NCBI RefSeq assembly: GCF_016599045.1 | Contig: NZ_JAENKV010000011.1 | Coordinates: 1 to 48,959, forward strand | Direction: 5' to 3' | Origin: Campylobacter sp. TTU_617 | GTDB lineage: Bacteria; Campylobacterota; Campylobacteria; Campylobacterales; Campylobacteraceae | DNA: 48,959 nt | Shown: piece by piece, positions 9,234-18,714 of the stretch | How the letters are laid out: each line of letters opens with the position of its first letter | Numbering within the stretch: the stretch's first letter is position 1 | Program-made: the position numbers and the translations under genes | Notes under the pieces: generated by a model | Database searches by the model: none | What the model saw: the letters and a program-made list of their open reading frames with translations, nothing else | Told to the model about the DNA's origin: nothing

Positions 9234-10478
9234 TCAAAACATAGCCTTTGTATAAATTGTAAATTTACTCGCAAGTTCTTTTAATTTTGCTCTTATGTTT
9301 AATTGTAAATTTGTATTATTTATATCATCTAAAATATCAGCTATATAATTAGCAACTATTTGAATATCCTCTTCCTTAAAACCTCTTGCTGTTAAAGCTG
9401 GCGTACCCAATCTTAAACCACTTGTGATAAATGGGCTACGTTTTTCTCCTGGAACAGTATTTTTATTCGCTGTAATGCCAGCATTTGCTAAAGCTAAATC
9501 TGCATCTTTTCCACTAAAATCACGATCTAAAAAACTAATTAATACCAAATGATTGTCTGTTCCATCGCTAACAAGCTTATATCCTCTTTCTATTAGAATC
9601 TTAGCTAAAACTTGAGTATTATTAATAATATTTTTAGCATAAATTTTCCACTCATCACTTAAATTAAATTTAAACCCTACAGCTTTTGCAGCTATAATAT
9701 TCATTAAAGGTCCACCTTGAATTCCAGGAAAAATTGCCGAATTTATTTTTTTAGCAATTTCCTCATCATTACACATAATGATACCACCTCTTGGTCCTCT
9801 TAATGTTTTATGAGTTGTTGAACTTACTACGTGTGCATAAGGAAAAGGACTTGGATGTTCATTAGCTACAACTAAACCTGCAATATGCGCTATATCCGCA
9901 AATAAATATGCGCCTACTTCATCTGCAATTTCTCTAAATATTTTAAAATCAATTATCCTAGGATATGCACTAGCACCACAAACAATTAATTTAGGTTTAA
10001 CAATTTTTGCAATATATCTTACTTTTTCATAATCTATTCTTCCATCAAGTTCCACTCCATAAAAAAAACTCTCATAAAATTGACCTGATGAACTTACTTT
10101 TGCTCCATGTGTTAAATGACCTCCATGACTTAAATCCATACCTAAAATCTTATCCCCTGGATTTAAAAGGGCTGCATAAACACCTTGATTAGCTTGTGAT
10201 CCAGAATGAGGTTGAACATTTGCAAAATTACAATTAAAAAGCTTTTTACAACGTTCTATAGCTAAAGTTTCAATTTGATCAACAATCTCACATCCGCTAT
10301 AATATCTTTTTAAAGGATAGCCTTCAGCATATTTATTGGTTAAAATACTTCCCATAACCTCCATAACTTCTGGCAAAGTAAAATTTTCGCTGGCTATCAT
10401 TTCAAGCCCTTCACATTGTCTTTTTAATTCTTCATTAGTTAATTCATAAATTTCTTTATCAAAATGCTCTAAACTCAT
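9234..10478 (-). CDS. glyA: Serine hydroxymethyltransferase GlyA
   Basis: A PLP enzyme that converts serine and tetrahydrofolate to glycine and methylene-THF, the main one-carbon source. The PLP lysine is K224 in [16 protein letters not shown]. The N-terminal [13 protein letters not shown] and [11 protein letters not shown] are family signatures, as is the folate-site region [29 protein letters not shown]. Its 414 residues are full length. It follows lysS by 2 bases and is co-transcribed with it. Confidence 0.98.
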   Translation of the reverse strand: MSLEHFDKEIYELTNEELKRQCEGLEMIASENFTLPEVMEVMGSILTNKYAEGYPLKRYYSGCEIVDQIETLAIERCKKLFNCNFANVQPHSGSQANQGVYAALLNPGDKILGMDLSHGGHLTHGAKVSSSGQFYESFFYGVELDGRIDYEKVRYIAKIVKPKLIVCGASAYPRIIDFKIFREIADEVGAYLFADIAHIAGLVVANEHPSPFPYAHVVSSTTHKTLRGPRGGIIMCNDEEIAKKINSAIFPGIQGGPLMNIIAAKAVGFKFNLSDEWKIYAKNIINNTQVLAKILIERGYKLVSDGTDNHLVLISFLDRDFSGKDADLALANAGITANKNTVPGEKRSPFITSGLRLGTPALTARGFKEEDIQIVANYIADILDDINNTNLQLNIRAKLKELASKFTIYTKAMF

Positions 10479-10480
10479 AT

Positions 10481-11980
10481 TTATCCTTTAATATTGAGAT
10501 TAATTGGGCGCATTGCTGGAAATAATATAACATCACGAATCGATTTTTTATTAGTTAAAAGCATAACCAATCTATCAATTCCAATACCTTCTCCTGCAGT
10601 TGGAGGCATTCCATATCCTAAGGCATTTATAAAATCTTCATCCATTTCACAAGCTTCTTCATTGCCATTATTTTTTGCTTCAACTTGTTTTAAAAACCTT
10701 TCATACTGATCAATAGGATCATTAAGCTCATTAAAACCATTGGCTAATTCTCTACCACAAATAAAAAGTTCAAATCTTTCTGCTATATTTTCATTATCAT
10801 CACTTCTTCTTGATAAAGGACTTATAGAAATTGGAAATTCTGTAACAAAAGTAGGATTAATTAATTTATCTTCCACATAATGATCAAAAAGCTCTGCTTG
10901 TAAATGACCTAAATCTAACTTTTCATTTGCTTCAAAACCATCTTGTTTTAATTTTAAAAGAATCTTTTCTTTATCTTCTATAAGATCTTCTTGTAAATTT
11001 CCATATTTTTTCAAAGCTTCTTTATAAGAAATTCTCTCAAATGGTTTTGAAAAATCAATGATATTCCCATCAAATTCTATCTTAAAACCTAAATTTAATT
11101 CTTTTAAAAGCATGGCAAATAACTCTTCTGTTAAATCCATTAAATCTTTATAATTATGATAGGCCCAATAAAATTCTATAGTAGTAAATTCTGGATTATG
11201 AGTTAAGTCCATACCTTCATTTCTAAAACAACGATTGATTTCAAAAACAGCTTCAAATCCTCCAACAACTAATCTCTTAAGATATAACTCTGGGGCAATT
11301 CTTAAAAATCTTTCAACACCCAAAGCATTATGAAAAGTTTTAAATGGTTTAGCATTAGCTCCTCCAGCAATAGGATGCATCATAGGAGTTTCTACTTCTA
11401 AAAATCCTTTTTTTTCAAAAAAAGCACGTATTAAACTTACAATTTTAGACCTTAGAAAAAAATCTCTTCTTACCTCGCTATTCATTATCATATCAACATA
11501 ACGTTTTCGATATCTTTGCTCAATATCTGTTAAACCGTGATATTTTTCTGGTAAAGGAACAATAGCTTTTGAAGCTAATTTTAATTCCTTAACATGCATA
11601 CTAAATTCTCCTGTTTTAGTTACAAAAGGAAAACCTTTTACTAAAACAATATCCCCTACTTCAAGATTTTTTTTAAGAAAATTAAAATATTCCTCGCCAA
11701 CGCTATCTTTACTAAAGTAAATTTGCAAATTTGATTCTTCATCTTCTATATTTGCAAAAACAGATTTTCCTGCGATTCTAAAAAGTTTTAAGCGTCCAGC
11801 TGTTGCAACAATAGAATTTTCATCTCTTTTGTTTTCATTGTCCATTACATAAAGAAAATGATCTTTAAATTGTTTAAGAGTCATTTCTTTTTTTAAAAAA
11901 TGTGGATAAGGATTAATATTTATTTTTCTAAATTCATTTGCTTTTTCAATTCTTTGTTGTTCCAAAATATTATCAAACAT
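10481..11980 (-). CDS. lysS: Lysyl-tRNA synthetase (class II)
   Basis: Charges tRNA-Lys. The N-terminal OB-fold anticodon-binding domain (about residues 55-150) is followed by the class II catalytic core. Motif 2 is [15 protein letters not shown] and motif 3 is [13 protein letters not shown] near the C-terminus. The 499-residue length is normal for bacterial LysS. The ATG begins one base after the fur stop codon, a fixed arrangement in Campylobacter in which fur, lysS and glyA are co-transcribed. Confidence 0.98.
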   Translation of the reverse strand: MFDNILEQQRIEKANEFRKININPYPHFLKKEMTLKQFKDHFLYVMDNENKRDENSIVATAGRLKLFRIAGKSVFANIEDEESNLQIYFSKDSVGEEYFNFLKKNLEVGDIVLVKGFPFVTKTGEFSMHVKELKLASKAIVPLPEKYHGLTDIEQRYRKRYVDMIMNSEVRRDFFLRSKIVSLIRAFFEKKGFLEVETPMMHPIAGGANAKPFKTFHNALGVERFLRIAPELYLKRLVVGGFEAVFEINRCFRNEGMDLTHNPEFTTIEFYWAYHNYKDLMDLTEELFAMLLKELNLGFKIEFDGNIIDFSKPFERISYKEALKKYGNLQEDLIEDKEKILLKLKQDGFEANEKLDLGHLQAELFDHYVEDKLINPTFVTEFPISISPLSRRSDDNENIAERFELFICGRELANGFNELNDPIDQYERFLKQVEAKNNGNEEACEMDEDFINALGYGMPPTAGEGIGIDRLVMLLTNKKSIRDVILFPAMRPINLNIKG

Positions 11981-12451
11981 TTATATCCTTGTTTTTGCTT
12001 TTATATTGCATTCATTGCAAATTCCATAAAGTTGCATTAAATGACCGGTAAGTTTAAAATTATATTTTTGTGCAATTACAGATTGTTGCTCTTCAATTAT
12101 CGAATTTTCAAATTCTATAATTTTTCCACAATTTTTACATATCATATGGTCATGATGGGGCTTATTTGCTAATTCGTATTTTTTTCCAGCAGAACCAAAA
12201 GATATAGAAGTTACCATTTGAGCATCTTCAAGTAAATTTAGAGTTCTATAAACTGTAGCTATACCTATGTTTAAATTAGGCTCTATTTGCTTAATCTCCA
12301 TATACAAGCTCTCTGGGGTATAATGCGTATCACTATTATATAAAGTTTTTAAAAGAATTTCTCTTTGCTTAGTATATTTTAAACCACCCTTACGTAAAAT
12401 TTTTTTAAAACTTTCTAGCAAAACGTCATATTCTATATTTTCAACGAGCAT
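11981..12451 (-). CDS. fur: Ferric uptake regulator Fur
   Basis: An iron-dependent repressor of 156 residues. The winged helix (about 20-95) contains [15 protein letters not shown] and [18 protein letters not shown]. The metal-binding and dimerisation half has [17 protein letters not shown], and a second cysteine pair lies in GICNEC, so both structural CxxC pairs are present. The start has AAGGAT about 9 bases upstream. In C. jejuni, fur is reported to be transcribed from two distal promoters, before gatC and before the cvpA-like gene. The elements at 13406-13411 and 13046-13056 are good candidates for the same two. Confidence 0.98.
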   Translation of the reverse strand: MLVENIEYDVLLESFKKILRKGGLKYTKQREILLKTLYNSDTHYTPESLYMEIKQIEPNLNIGIATVYRTLNLLEDAQMVTSISFGSAGKKYELANKPHHDHMICKNCGKIIEFENSIIEEQQSVIAQKYNFKLTGHLMQLYGICNECNIKAKTRI

Positions 12452-12472
12452 TAAAATTATCCTTATAAAGCA

Positions 12473-13012
12473 TTAATCTGAATTAAGTTCTTTTAAATTG
12501 TTATTCATCATATCAATAGATGTTTCCGTTAAAGGTTGATTCATAATATAAGAACCCACATTTTTCAATAAATCTAAAGTATAACTATTTTGAGCAAAAC
12601 TATTTAATTTATCATTCAAAAAGCTTATTTTAGAAACACAAAAAACAAAAATAGCAAAAATTAAAAATATTTTTGCTGCACCAAATAAAAAACCTCCTAT
12701 ACGATCAATAAAACCTAAACCACTCCATTTAACAAGCTTTGAAAGAAAGCTTCCTAATATCAAACAAAAAACCCAAAATAAAATAAGAATGACCATAAAA
12801 CCAGCAAATGAAGCTAAAGATTCGTTTTCTATTTTGTAAAAAGAATTTTGAATTAATTTGGTAGCTTCAATAGAATATTTAGAAGCTATAAAAATACCCC
12901 CAATTACACCCAAAAGTCCAAAGATTTCTTTAATTAAACCATTTAATATACCTTTAAGGCCTAAAAGCAAGGTAAATCCCAAAACAAATAAATCAAACCA
13001 GTAAAAACTCAT
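12473..13012 (-). CDS. CvpA family membrane protein
   Basis: A 179-residue inner-membrane protein with four hydrophobic helices and the CvpA-family glycines (GLKGILNGLIKEIFGLLGVIGG near the N-terminus, FIDRIGGFLFGAAKI near the middle). E. coli CvpA is needed for colicin V production and is linked to envelope stress tolerance; its molecular role is unsettled. The C-terminus is short and polar. The gene lies between gatC and fur with a possible promoter of its own in the 67-base gap before it. Confidence 0.9.
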   Translation of the reverse strand: MSFYWFDLFVLGFTLLLGLKGILNGLIKEIFGLLGVIGGIFIASKYSIEATKLIQNSFYKIENESLASFAGFMVILILFWVFCLILGSFLSKLVKWSGLGFIDRIGGFLFGAAKIFLIFAIFVFCVSKISFLNDKLNSFAQNSYTLDLLKNVGSYIMNQPLTETSIDMMNNNLKELNSD

Positions 13013-13045
13013 AAAAATCCTATCTAAAAATTATTTTTGATAAAA

Positions 13046-13056
13046 ATTCTATAATA
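13046..13056 (-). promoter_or_regulatory. Possible second promoter of the fur operon
   Basis: On the minus strand the sequence TATTATTATAGAAT offers overlapping -10 candidates (TATTAT, TATAGA) about 35-40 bases before the cvpA-like ATG. Its position agrees with the reported second fur promoter of C. jejuni. Confidence 0.4.
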
Positions 13057-13079
13057 ATAAAATAAATATTTAATCAATT

Positions 13080-13367
13080 CTAATCAATAATTTTTGGCAC
13101 GATAAAAAAATGTTCTTGACAACTTGGAGAATGTTTAAAAATTTCATTAACCACATTGCTATTTTTAACTTCATCATTCCTAAAAATAATGCTATTCTCG
13201 ATTGGACTAATAGCACTTTCTAAAGAATTTAAGTTTATTTCATTTAATTTTTCAACAAAATCAACAATTTCACTAAGCTCAGAAATAAGTTTTTCTCTTT
13301 TATCATCTGCAATTCTTAATGCACTTAATCTTTCAAGTTTTTCTAACAAATTTGTATCAATTTGCAT
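13080..13367 (-). CDS. gatC: Asp/Glu-tRNA amidotransferase subunit C
   Basis: A 95-residue small subunit of GatCAB, which amidates misacylated Glu-tRNA-Gln or Asp-tRNA-Asn. It has the typical GatC layout: N-terminal helices LLEKLERLSALRI, then LSEIVDFVEKLNEINL, then the extended tail that wraps GatA and ends in IVPKIID. gatA and gatB are not in the window, which is normal because the genes are dispersed in these bacteria. It is the first gene of the eight-gene operon ending with aroE. Confidence 0.95.
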   Translation of the reverse strand: MQIDTNLLEKLERLSALRIADDKREKLISELSEIVDFVEKLNEINLNSLESAISPIENSIIFRNDEVKNSNVVNEIFKHSPSCQEHFFIVPKIID

Positions 13368-13405
13368 AATTTAGTCCTTTTATAAAAAAGCAGTCAAATC
13401 TTTAA

Positions 13406-13411
13406 ATTATA
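13406..13411 (-). promoter_or_regulatory. -10 element of the gatC-fur-aroE operon
   Basis: TATAAT on the minus strand (context GATATAATTTAAAG), about 40 bases before the gatC ATG. It almost mirrors the divergent element at 13483-13488 (GATATAATTTAAAA), and a palindrome lies between the two. Confidence 0.55.
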
Positions 13412-13415
13412 TCAT

Positions 13416-13444
13416 AAATATTCTTAAATAGTTTAAGAATATTT
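13416..13444. promoter_or_regulatory. Perfect 13-base palindrome between divergent promoters
   Basis: AAATATTCTTAAA (13416-13428) and TTTAAGAATATTT (13432-13444) are exact inverted copies with a 3-base spacer. The site begins 5 bases upstream of the gatC -10 and lies about 40 bases upstream of the opposing -10. That is where a dimeric regulator would act on the fur operon. It does not match the classical Fur box by eye. Confidence 0.5.
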
Positions 13445-13482
13445 AATTTAATTGATGTTAAAATACATTTTAATTTATAAGA

Positions 13483-13488
13483 TATAAT
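13483..13488 (+). promoter_or_regulatory. -10 element of the YfgM/BamB-like operon
   Basis: TATAAT in AAGATATAATTTAAAATC, about 60 bases upstream of the TTG start at 13548. Confidence 0.5.
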
Positions 13489-13547
13489 TTAAAATCAAAA
13501 GTTGTTTTAAATATTAGACAAAATTAATAAAATTTAAGGATAAACAA

Positions 13548-14114
13548 TTGAATTTTCAAGATAAATCAAATGCTAAAAATCTCAATATTCAAGAAGATTT
13601 TTTTAAAACATTTATTCAAGGCGAAAGATTTTTTAAAAAATACAAGTTTTATATTTTAGGAATCATTATATGTCTATTAATTTGGCTAGCTGCCTCTATA
13701 ATCAATGAAAAAATTAAAGAAAAAAATACCGAAGAAAATAATCAAATTTATTTAAATTTAATACAAAATCCAAATAATACTGAAATTTCTTCTGCTTTAA
13801 AAGAAAAAAATATAAATCTTTATGCTATATTTTTGTTAAATCAGTTAAATAATAAAAATGATTTAAAAATTATTGAGCAATTAAAACAAATAAGTCAAGA
13901 CTCAAAAATAAATTTATTAATAAAAAATATTATAGATCTTGAGCTTCATCAAAAATCTTTGTTTTTAAAAGATTATTCTAAAATTTTACAAGCTTATAAT
14001 TTTTTAGAACAAAATAAAATCGAAGAAGCCAGAGTTTTATTAACTCAAATTAAAAGCAATTCAGAATTAAAACAAATTGCAGACAATTTAAAACATTATC
14101 AAGGTATCAACTAA
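13548..14114 (+). CDS. YfgM-like membrane-anchored TPR protein
   Basis: A 188-residue protein with a cytoplasmic N-terminus, one transmembrane helix (about residues 32-50, FYILGIIICLLIWLAASII) and a helical periplasmic region rich in Leu, Lys and Gln with degenerate TPR-like pairs such as FLEQNKIEEARVLLTQI. The start is TTG, supported by AAGGA 7 bases upstream. E. coli YfgM has the same plan (N-terminal TM, C-terminal TPR) and is encoded next to bamB. Here the next gene, 1 base downstream, is a beta-propeller lipoprotein. I infer a YfgM counterpart; sequence identity cannot be judged from here. Confidence 0.75.
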   Translation: MNFQDKSNAKNLNIQEDFFKTFIQGERFFKKYKFYILGIIICLLIWLAASIINEKIKEKNTEENNQIYLNLIQNPNNTEISSALKEKNINLYAIFLLNQLNNKNDLKIIEQLKQISQDSKINLLIKNIIDLELHQKSLFLKDYSKILQAYNFLEQNKIEEARVLLTQIKSNSELKQIADNLKHYQGIN

Positions 14115-14115
14115 A

Positions 14116-15114
14116 ATGAAACAATTAATTTTAATTTTTTTATGTATTTTTTTATTTAATGCTTGTAGCACAAAAAGACAATATTTTAAACCAGAACACA
14201 TTGATAAAGGACTCAACAAAAGCGAAAGTTTAAACTCAACAATTATTGATTGGAATATTTTTGCAGCTAAACTTAAAAATAATCAAGTAATTTTTAAAAA
14301 CCAAGGTCTTATTAAAAATTTTAAACTTGAAAAGAATTATATGTTATTAAATATTCAAGATGATGAATTTTTTATTGCTGATAATAATGGAAATTTAAAA
14401 ATTTACAATAACGAAAATCAAGAAATTTATTCTTATCAATTTGATGCAAGTGTTGTAAGCATAGCATCAAATGGAGATGATATGGCTTTGATATTAGCCA
14501 ATAATTCTATTGTTCTTTTAAATAGAACACTAGGAATTAAATTTTCCCAAAAACTAAGCCCATCTATAGCACAAGATAATAGAATCGCTGCTCCTATATT
14601 TTTAGATAATATCATTGTTTATCCAACTTTAGATGGAAGAATTATTATCATCTCAAAAAATGATTATAGAATTTTAAAAGACGTAGTTATTTCTGCTGAA
14701 GATTTTTTTAATAATATCATCTATCTTAATGTTATAGACGATAAACTCATTGCTGCAAGTGCAAAGAAAGTTATAGTTGTAACCCAAAATCAAACATTTT
14801 ATTTATACACAGATATTAAAGATATTGTTGCAAACCATAACAATATCTTTATATTTGATAAAGATGGAAACATTATTAAAACAGATTTAAATCTTAACAA
14901 AATAACAGAAAAAAAACTTGAATTTGCTATCTTTACAAAAGTAAATATTTATGATGATTATTTGTATATATTTGAAAAAACTGGATATTTAATTAAAAGT
15001 GATTTAAATTTAGATAATATGGAAATTTATGAATTGGGCAATGCTGTTGATAAAATGTCATTTATGAATAATGAAGCATTTTATTATGATAATAAAATTT
15101 TAAAATTTAAATAG
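14116..15114 (+). CDS. Beta-propeller lipoprotein, BamB-like
   Basis: A 332-residue lipoprotein: MKQLILIFLCIFLFNACSTK has a lipobox (FNAC). The remainder consists of recurring four-strand blades of the PQQ/BamB type, recognisable as IADNNGNLKIYNNENQ, YPTLDGRIIIISKND, IFDKDGNIIKTDLNLN and IFEKTGYLIKSDLNL. E. coli BamB is an outer-membrane lipoprotein propeller that helps the BAM complex insert beta-barrel proteins, and it is encoded beside YfgM. The same gene pair here makes a BamB role likely. Canonical PQQ-enzyme catalytic residues are not visible. It begins 1 base after the preceding stop codon. Confidence 0.75.
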   Translation: MKQLILIFLCIFLFNACSTKRQYFKPEHIDKGLNKSESLNSTIIDWNIFAAKLKNNQVIFKNQGLIKNFKLEKNYMLLNIQDDEFFIADNNGNLKIYNNENQEIYSYQFDASVVSIASNGDDMALILANNSIVLLNRTLGIKFSQKLSPSIAQDNRIAAPIFLDNIIVYPTLDGRIIIISKNDYRILKDVVISAEDFFNNIIYLNVIDDKLIAASAKKVIVVTQNQTFYLYTDIKDIVANHNNIFIFDKDGNIIKTDLNLNKITEKKLEFAIFTKVNIYDDYLYIFEKTGYLIKSDLNLDNMEIYELGNAVDKMSFMNNEAFYYDNKILKFK

Positions 15115-15172
15115 TTTTTTAACTTAAAAATTTCTAAAATTTGCAACTAGATTTACAAAGGATTATAAATTT

Positions 15173-15805
15173 ATGATTTTATGTGATATTGGAAATTCTA
15201 ATGCAAATTTTTTAGATAATAATAAATATTTCTCTCTTAATATTAAACAATTTTTAGAATTTAAAACAGAACACAAAATTTTTTATATTAATGTCAATGA
15301 ACAAATAAAAGAACATCTTGAATCTTCGCCACACTTTATAGATCTTGAACCTTACTTCTCTTTTGATACCATATATCAAGGTTTAGGGGTCGATAGGATT
15401 TCTGCTTGTTATACTATAACAGATGGGGTAGTAGTTGATGCAGGGAGTGCAATAAGTGTTGATATTGTTTCAAATTCTATTCACTTGGGTGGTTTTATTT
15501 TGCCAGGGATTGCTAACTTTCGCAAAATCTTTTCGCATATTTCTCCAAGATTAAAATGCGAATTAAATACTCAAGTAAGTTTTGATGCTTTTCCACAAAA
15601 AACAATGGATGCCTTAAGTTATGGCGTATTTAAAGGGATTTATTTGCTTATCAAAGATGTTGCCAAAAATAAAAAAATTTATTTTACCGGCGGAGATGGG
15701 CAATTTCTTGCTAATTTTTTTGAATTTTCAATCTATGATAAACTTTTAATTTTTAGAGGAATGAAAAAAGTACTTCAAGAAAATCCTAGCTTATTATCTA
15801 GTTAA
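15173..15805 (+). CDS. coaX: Type III pantothenate kinase CoaX
   Basis: Phosphorylates pantothenate in the first step of coenzyme A synthesis. The ASKHA-fold landmarks are DIGNSN at residues 5-10 (phosphate loop with the catalytic Asp), GLGVDR at 70-75 and DAGSAISVD at 89-97. The GGF-x-LPG region and TGGDG near the C-terminus are also present. At 210 residues it is the compact epsilonproteobacterial form. AAGGATT precedes the ATG. It is separated by 58 bases from the propeller lipoprotein gene and probably shares its transcript. Confidence 0.93.
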   Translation: MILCDIGNSNANFLDNNKYFSLNIKQFLEFKTEHKIFYINVNEQIKEHLESSPHFIDLEPYFSFDTIYQGLGVDRISACYTITDGVVVDAGSAISVDIVSNSIHLGGFILPGIANFRKIFSHISPRLKCELNTQVSFDAFPQKTMDALSYGVFKGIYLLIKDVAKNKKIYFTGGDGQFLANFFEFSIYDKLLIFRGMKKVLQENPSLLSS

Positions 15806-15824
15806 TGTTACAAAAATACTCTCT

Positions 15825-15873
15825 TAATAATATATTATTATTTTATTTAATTTATTTATAAAATAAATTAAAT
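15825..15873. promoter_or_regulatory. Two adjacent AT palindromes between coaX and the mqo-like gene
   Basis: A perfect 16-base palindrome TAATAATATATTATTA (15825-15840) is followed after 4 bases by a 13-base inverted repeat, ATTTAATTTATTT (15845-15857) and AAATAAATTAAAT (15861-15873). They occupy the 109-base gap between the two genes. They may form a terminator-like structure after coaX or a regulatory region for the next gene. All are pure A/T, so chance is a real alternative. Confidence 0.35.
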
Positions 15874-15914
15874 TAAACTTTTACTAAACTTATCCAAAAA
15901 AAACAAGGAAGAAA

Positions 15915-17261
15915 GTGAATCAGGAATTTGACGTATTAATTATTGGAGCTGGGATCTCTGGTGCAGCATTATTTCATCAAATTGCAAAATATACAAATAT
16001 TAAAAATATTGCTTTAGTAGAAAAATATAATGTACCAGCTAGTTTAAACAGCAAAAGCACAAGTAATTCTCAAACTATACATTGTGGCGATATTGAAACA
16101 AATTACACTTTGGAAAAGGCAAAAAAAGTAAAAATTAGTGCTGATATGATTATAAAATATGGTCTATTGCAAAATGCACAAAATAAATTTATGTTTTCTC
16201 ATCAAAAAATGGTTCTAGGTGTAGGAGATACTGAATGTGACTTTATAAAAAAACGCTATGAGGAATTTAAAGAACTTTATCCTTATATTAAGCTATTTGA
16301 TAAAAATAAAATAAAAAAAATCGAACCAAAAGTTGCTTTAGGACCTGATGGAGTTAATACAAGAAAAGAAAATATCTTAGCCATTGGGGTTGAAAAAGAT
16401 GAAATTTTCACAACTGTTGATTTTGAAAAAATGAGCTACAGCCTCATTGAGCAAGCTCAAAAACAAAATAAAAATACTGCTGTGATTTTTAATCAAGAAA
16501 TTGTCCATATAGAAAAAAAAGATGATATCTTTATTGCAAGAAGTTCTGATTTTAAAGAATATAGAGCTAAATTTGTAGTTGTAAATGCAGGAGCTCATTC
16601 TTTATATCTAGCACATAAAATGAATTTAGGTCTTGATAAATCTTGTTGGCCAGTCGCTGGAAGTTTTTATTTGACAAAAAAAAGACTTTTAAACGGAAAA
16701 GTTTATACCGTTCAAAACCCAAAACTTCCTTTTGCAGCACTTCACGGGGATCCAGATTTAATGGCAGATATGAATACGCGTTTTGGACCAACCGCTCTTG
16801 TTATACCAAAATTGGAACGTTATAAAGGTTTAAAATCTGTTCCTGAATTTTTTGAAGCTTTAAAGTTAGATAAAACTGTTTTAAAAGTATGTATAAAAAT
16901 GTTAAAAGATCCAACAATTCGTAATTATATATTTTATAATTATCTTTTTGAAATCCCTTTTATTAATAAAAAAGTATTTGCTAAAGATATAAGAAAAATT
17001 ATCCCTTCACTTAAAACTGATGATATTTTTTATGCTAAAGGTTTTGGTGGAATTCGTCCGCAAGTCGTTGATAAAAATAAAGAAGAACTTATGTTAGGAG
17101 AGTCAAGTATTAATGATATACCAGGTATAATTTTTAATATGACTCCAAGCCCAGGTGCAACAAGTTGCTTATACAATGCTCAAAGAGATATAAAAATAAT
17201 ATGTGAGTATTTAGGAACATATCTTGATGAAGATAAATTAAATTCGGAATTATTAAATTAA
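15915..17261 (+). CDS. mqo: FAD-dependent malate:quinone oxidoreductase-like protein
   Basis: A 448-residue flavoprotein of the DAO/Mqo superfamily. The Rossmann motif is IIGAGISGAALFHQIA at residues 9-24, and further FAD contacts are VVVNAGAHSLYLAH and GGIRPQ near the C-terminus, ending with MTPSPGATSCL. In Helicobacter and Campylobacter this divergent family is taken to be the malate:quinone oxidoreductase that closes the TCA cycle by passing electrons from malate to menaquinone. The start is GTG with AAGGAAG 5-6 bases before it. An A8 run inside the gene (near 16313) is in frame. pyk follows after 10 bases, so both act at the malate/pyruvate node and are probably co-transcribed. Confidence 0.85.
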   Translation: MNQEFDVLIIGAGISGAALFHQIAKYTNIKNIALVEKYNVPASLNSKSTSNSQTIHCGDIETNYTLEKAKKVKISADMIIKYGLLQNAQNKFMFSHQKMVLGVGDTECDFIKKRYEEFKELYPYIKLFDKNKIKKIEPKVALGPDGVNTRKENILAIGVEKDEIFTTVDFEKMSYSLIEQAQKQNKNTAVIFNQEIVHIEKKDDIFIARSSDFKEYRAKFVVVNAGAHSLYLAHKMNLGLDKSCWPVAGSFYLTKKRLLNGKVYTVQNPKLPFAALHGDPDLMADMNTRFGPTALVIPKLERYKGLKSVPEFFEALKLDKTVLKVCIKMLKDPTIRNYIFYNYLFEIPFINKKVFAKDIRKIIPSLKTDDIFYAKGFGGIRPQVVDKNKEELMLGESSINDIPGIIFNMTPSPGATSCLYNAQRDIKIICEYLGTYLDEDKLNSELLN

Positions 17262-17271
17262 AAGGATATCT

Positions 17272-18714
17272 ATGATAAAAAAAACAAAAATTGTTGCAAC
17301 GATAGGTCCAGCAAGCGAAGATGAAAATACTTTACGCCAAATGATTATTAAAGGAGTCAATGTTTTTAGACTAAATTTTTCACACGGCAACCATGAATAT
17401 CACAAAAAAAATTTAATAACAATTAGAAAAGTTAGTCAAGAACTTAATATAAGAGTTGGAATTCTTCAAGATATTAGTGGACCCAAAATTAGAACTAAAG
17501 AATTAAAAGAGGCTTTCAATCTTAAAAAAGATGATAGACTTGATTTTTATAAAGAAGAAATTCTTGGAGAAAAAATTAATGATAAACATTATAAAATTAG
17601 TATAAATCACCCAGAAATTCTTGATATGTTAAAAATTGATGATTATATTTATCTTTATGATGGAAGTATTCGAGTTAAAGTCTCTTGCATTGAAAAAAAT
17701 TATATACAAACCATAGTTGAAAATGATGGATTTTTAAATTCAAATAAAGGAATTAATTTTCCAAATACTAAAATAAATATTGATGTTATTACACGCAAAG
17801 ATAAAGAGGATTTATTTTGGGGCATAGAAAATGAAGTGGATTTTTTAGCCATTTCTTTTGTTCAAAATGCTCACGATATTAAAGAAGTAAAGAAAATTTT
17901 AAAAGATAACAACTCAAAAATAGCTATTTTTGCTAAAATAGAAAAATTTGATGCTGTAGAAAATATAGATGAAATTATAGATTCAAGCGATGGAATTATG
18001 GTAGCTAGAGGAGATCTTGGGATAGAGGTTCCTTATTATAAAGTTCCAAATATACAAAAAAGAATCATTCAAAAAGCCAATAATGCAAGTAAACCTGTAA
18101 TTACAGCAACACAAATGCTTTTTTCTCTTGCTAAAAGCAAAACGGCTACAAGAGCTGAAATTTCAGATGTTGCTAATGCAGTTTTAGATGGAACAGACGC
18201 TGTCATGCTAAGTGAAGAAAGTGCTGTAGGAATAGATCCTGTTAATGCTGTTGATATTATGAGTAAAACTATTATAGAAATAGAAAAAACTTATCCCTAT
18301 AATAAATTTAACACTTTTGATTATAAGGATGACACAGATAAAATAATGCAATCAAGTGCCCATTTAGCAAAAGATTTAAAAGTAGATGCTATATTTGCAT
18401 TAACTAGTAGTGGAAAATCAGCAATTAAAATGGCAAGATATAGACCAAATATGCCAATTATTGCTATAGCTCATTCTGAAAAAACTTTAAATTTTTTAAG
18501 TATTGTATGGGGAGTTCATCCTGCTATTTTAGTTAATAAAAGTGAAAATCTTAATACCTTATTAAAAGATTCCATACGATCAAGTGTTCAAAAAGGTTTT
18601 ATAGATAAAAGTAAATGTTATATATTAACTGCAGGTTTTCCAACTGGAGTAGAAGGATCAAGCAATCTTATCCGCATACTTAAAGAAGAACAAATAACTC
18701 ATTATCTTGATTGA
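17272..18714 (+). CDS. pyk: Pyruvate kinase
   Basis: Converts phosphoenolpyruvate and ADP to pyruvate and ATP. Landmarks include TKIVATIGPAS at the N-terminus, RLNFSHGNHEYH, ILQDISGPKIRT, the substrate-site signature IAIFAKIEKFDAVENIDEI, MVARGDLGIEVP, and ATQMLFSLAKSKTATRAEISDVANAVLDGTDAVMLS (read in parts). Its 480 residues are full length. Campylobacter lacks phosphofructokinase, so glycolysis is incomplete and Pyk serves amino acid catabolism and anaplerosis instead. AAAGGA lies 8 bases upstream of the ATG. The gene ends at a shared bidirectional terminator with hydD. Confidence 0.97.
   Translation: MIKKTKIVATIGPASEDENTLRQMIIKGVNVFRLNFSHGNHEYHKKNLITIRKVSQELNIRVGILQDISGPKIRTKELKEAFNLKKDDRLDFYKEEILGEKINDKHYKISINHPEILDMLKIDDYIYLYDGSIRVKVSCIEKNYIQTIVENDGFLNSNKGINFPNTKINIDVITRKDKEDLFWGIENEVDFLAISFVQNAHDIKEVKKILKDNNSKIAIFAKIEKFDAVENIDEIIDSSDGIMVARGDLGIEVPYYKVPNIQKRIIQKANNASKPVITATQMLFSLAKSKTATRAEISDVANAVLDGTDAVMLSEESAVGIDPVNAVDIMSKTIIEIEKTYPYNKFNTFDYKDDTDKIMQSSAHLAKDLKVDAIFALTSSGKSAIKMARYRPNMPIIAIAHSEKTLNFLSIVWGVHPAILVNKSENLNTLLKDSIRSSVQKGFIDKSKCYILTAGFPTGVEGSSNLIRILKEEQITHYLD

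Noticed and set aside
16305-16325. A8 run in the mqo-like gene as a phase-variable tract
   Set aside because: Campylobacter contingency loci use poly-G/C; A runs of this length are common in this AT-rich DNA and the frame is intact.
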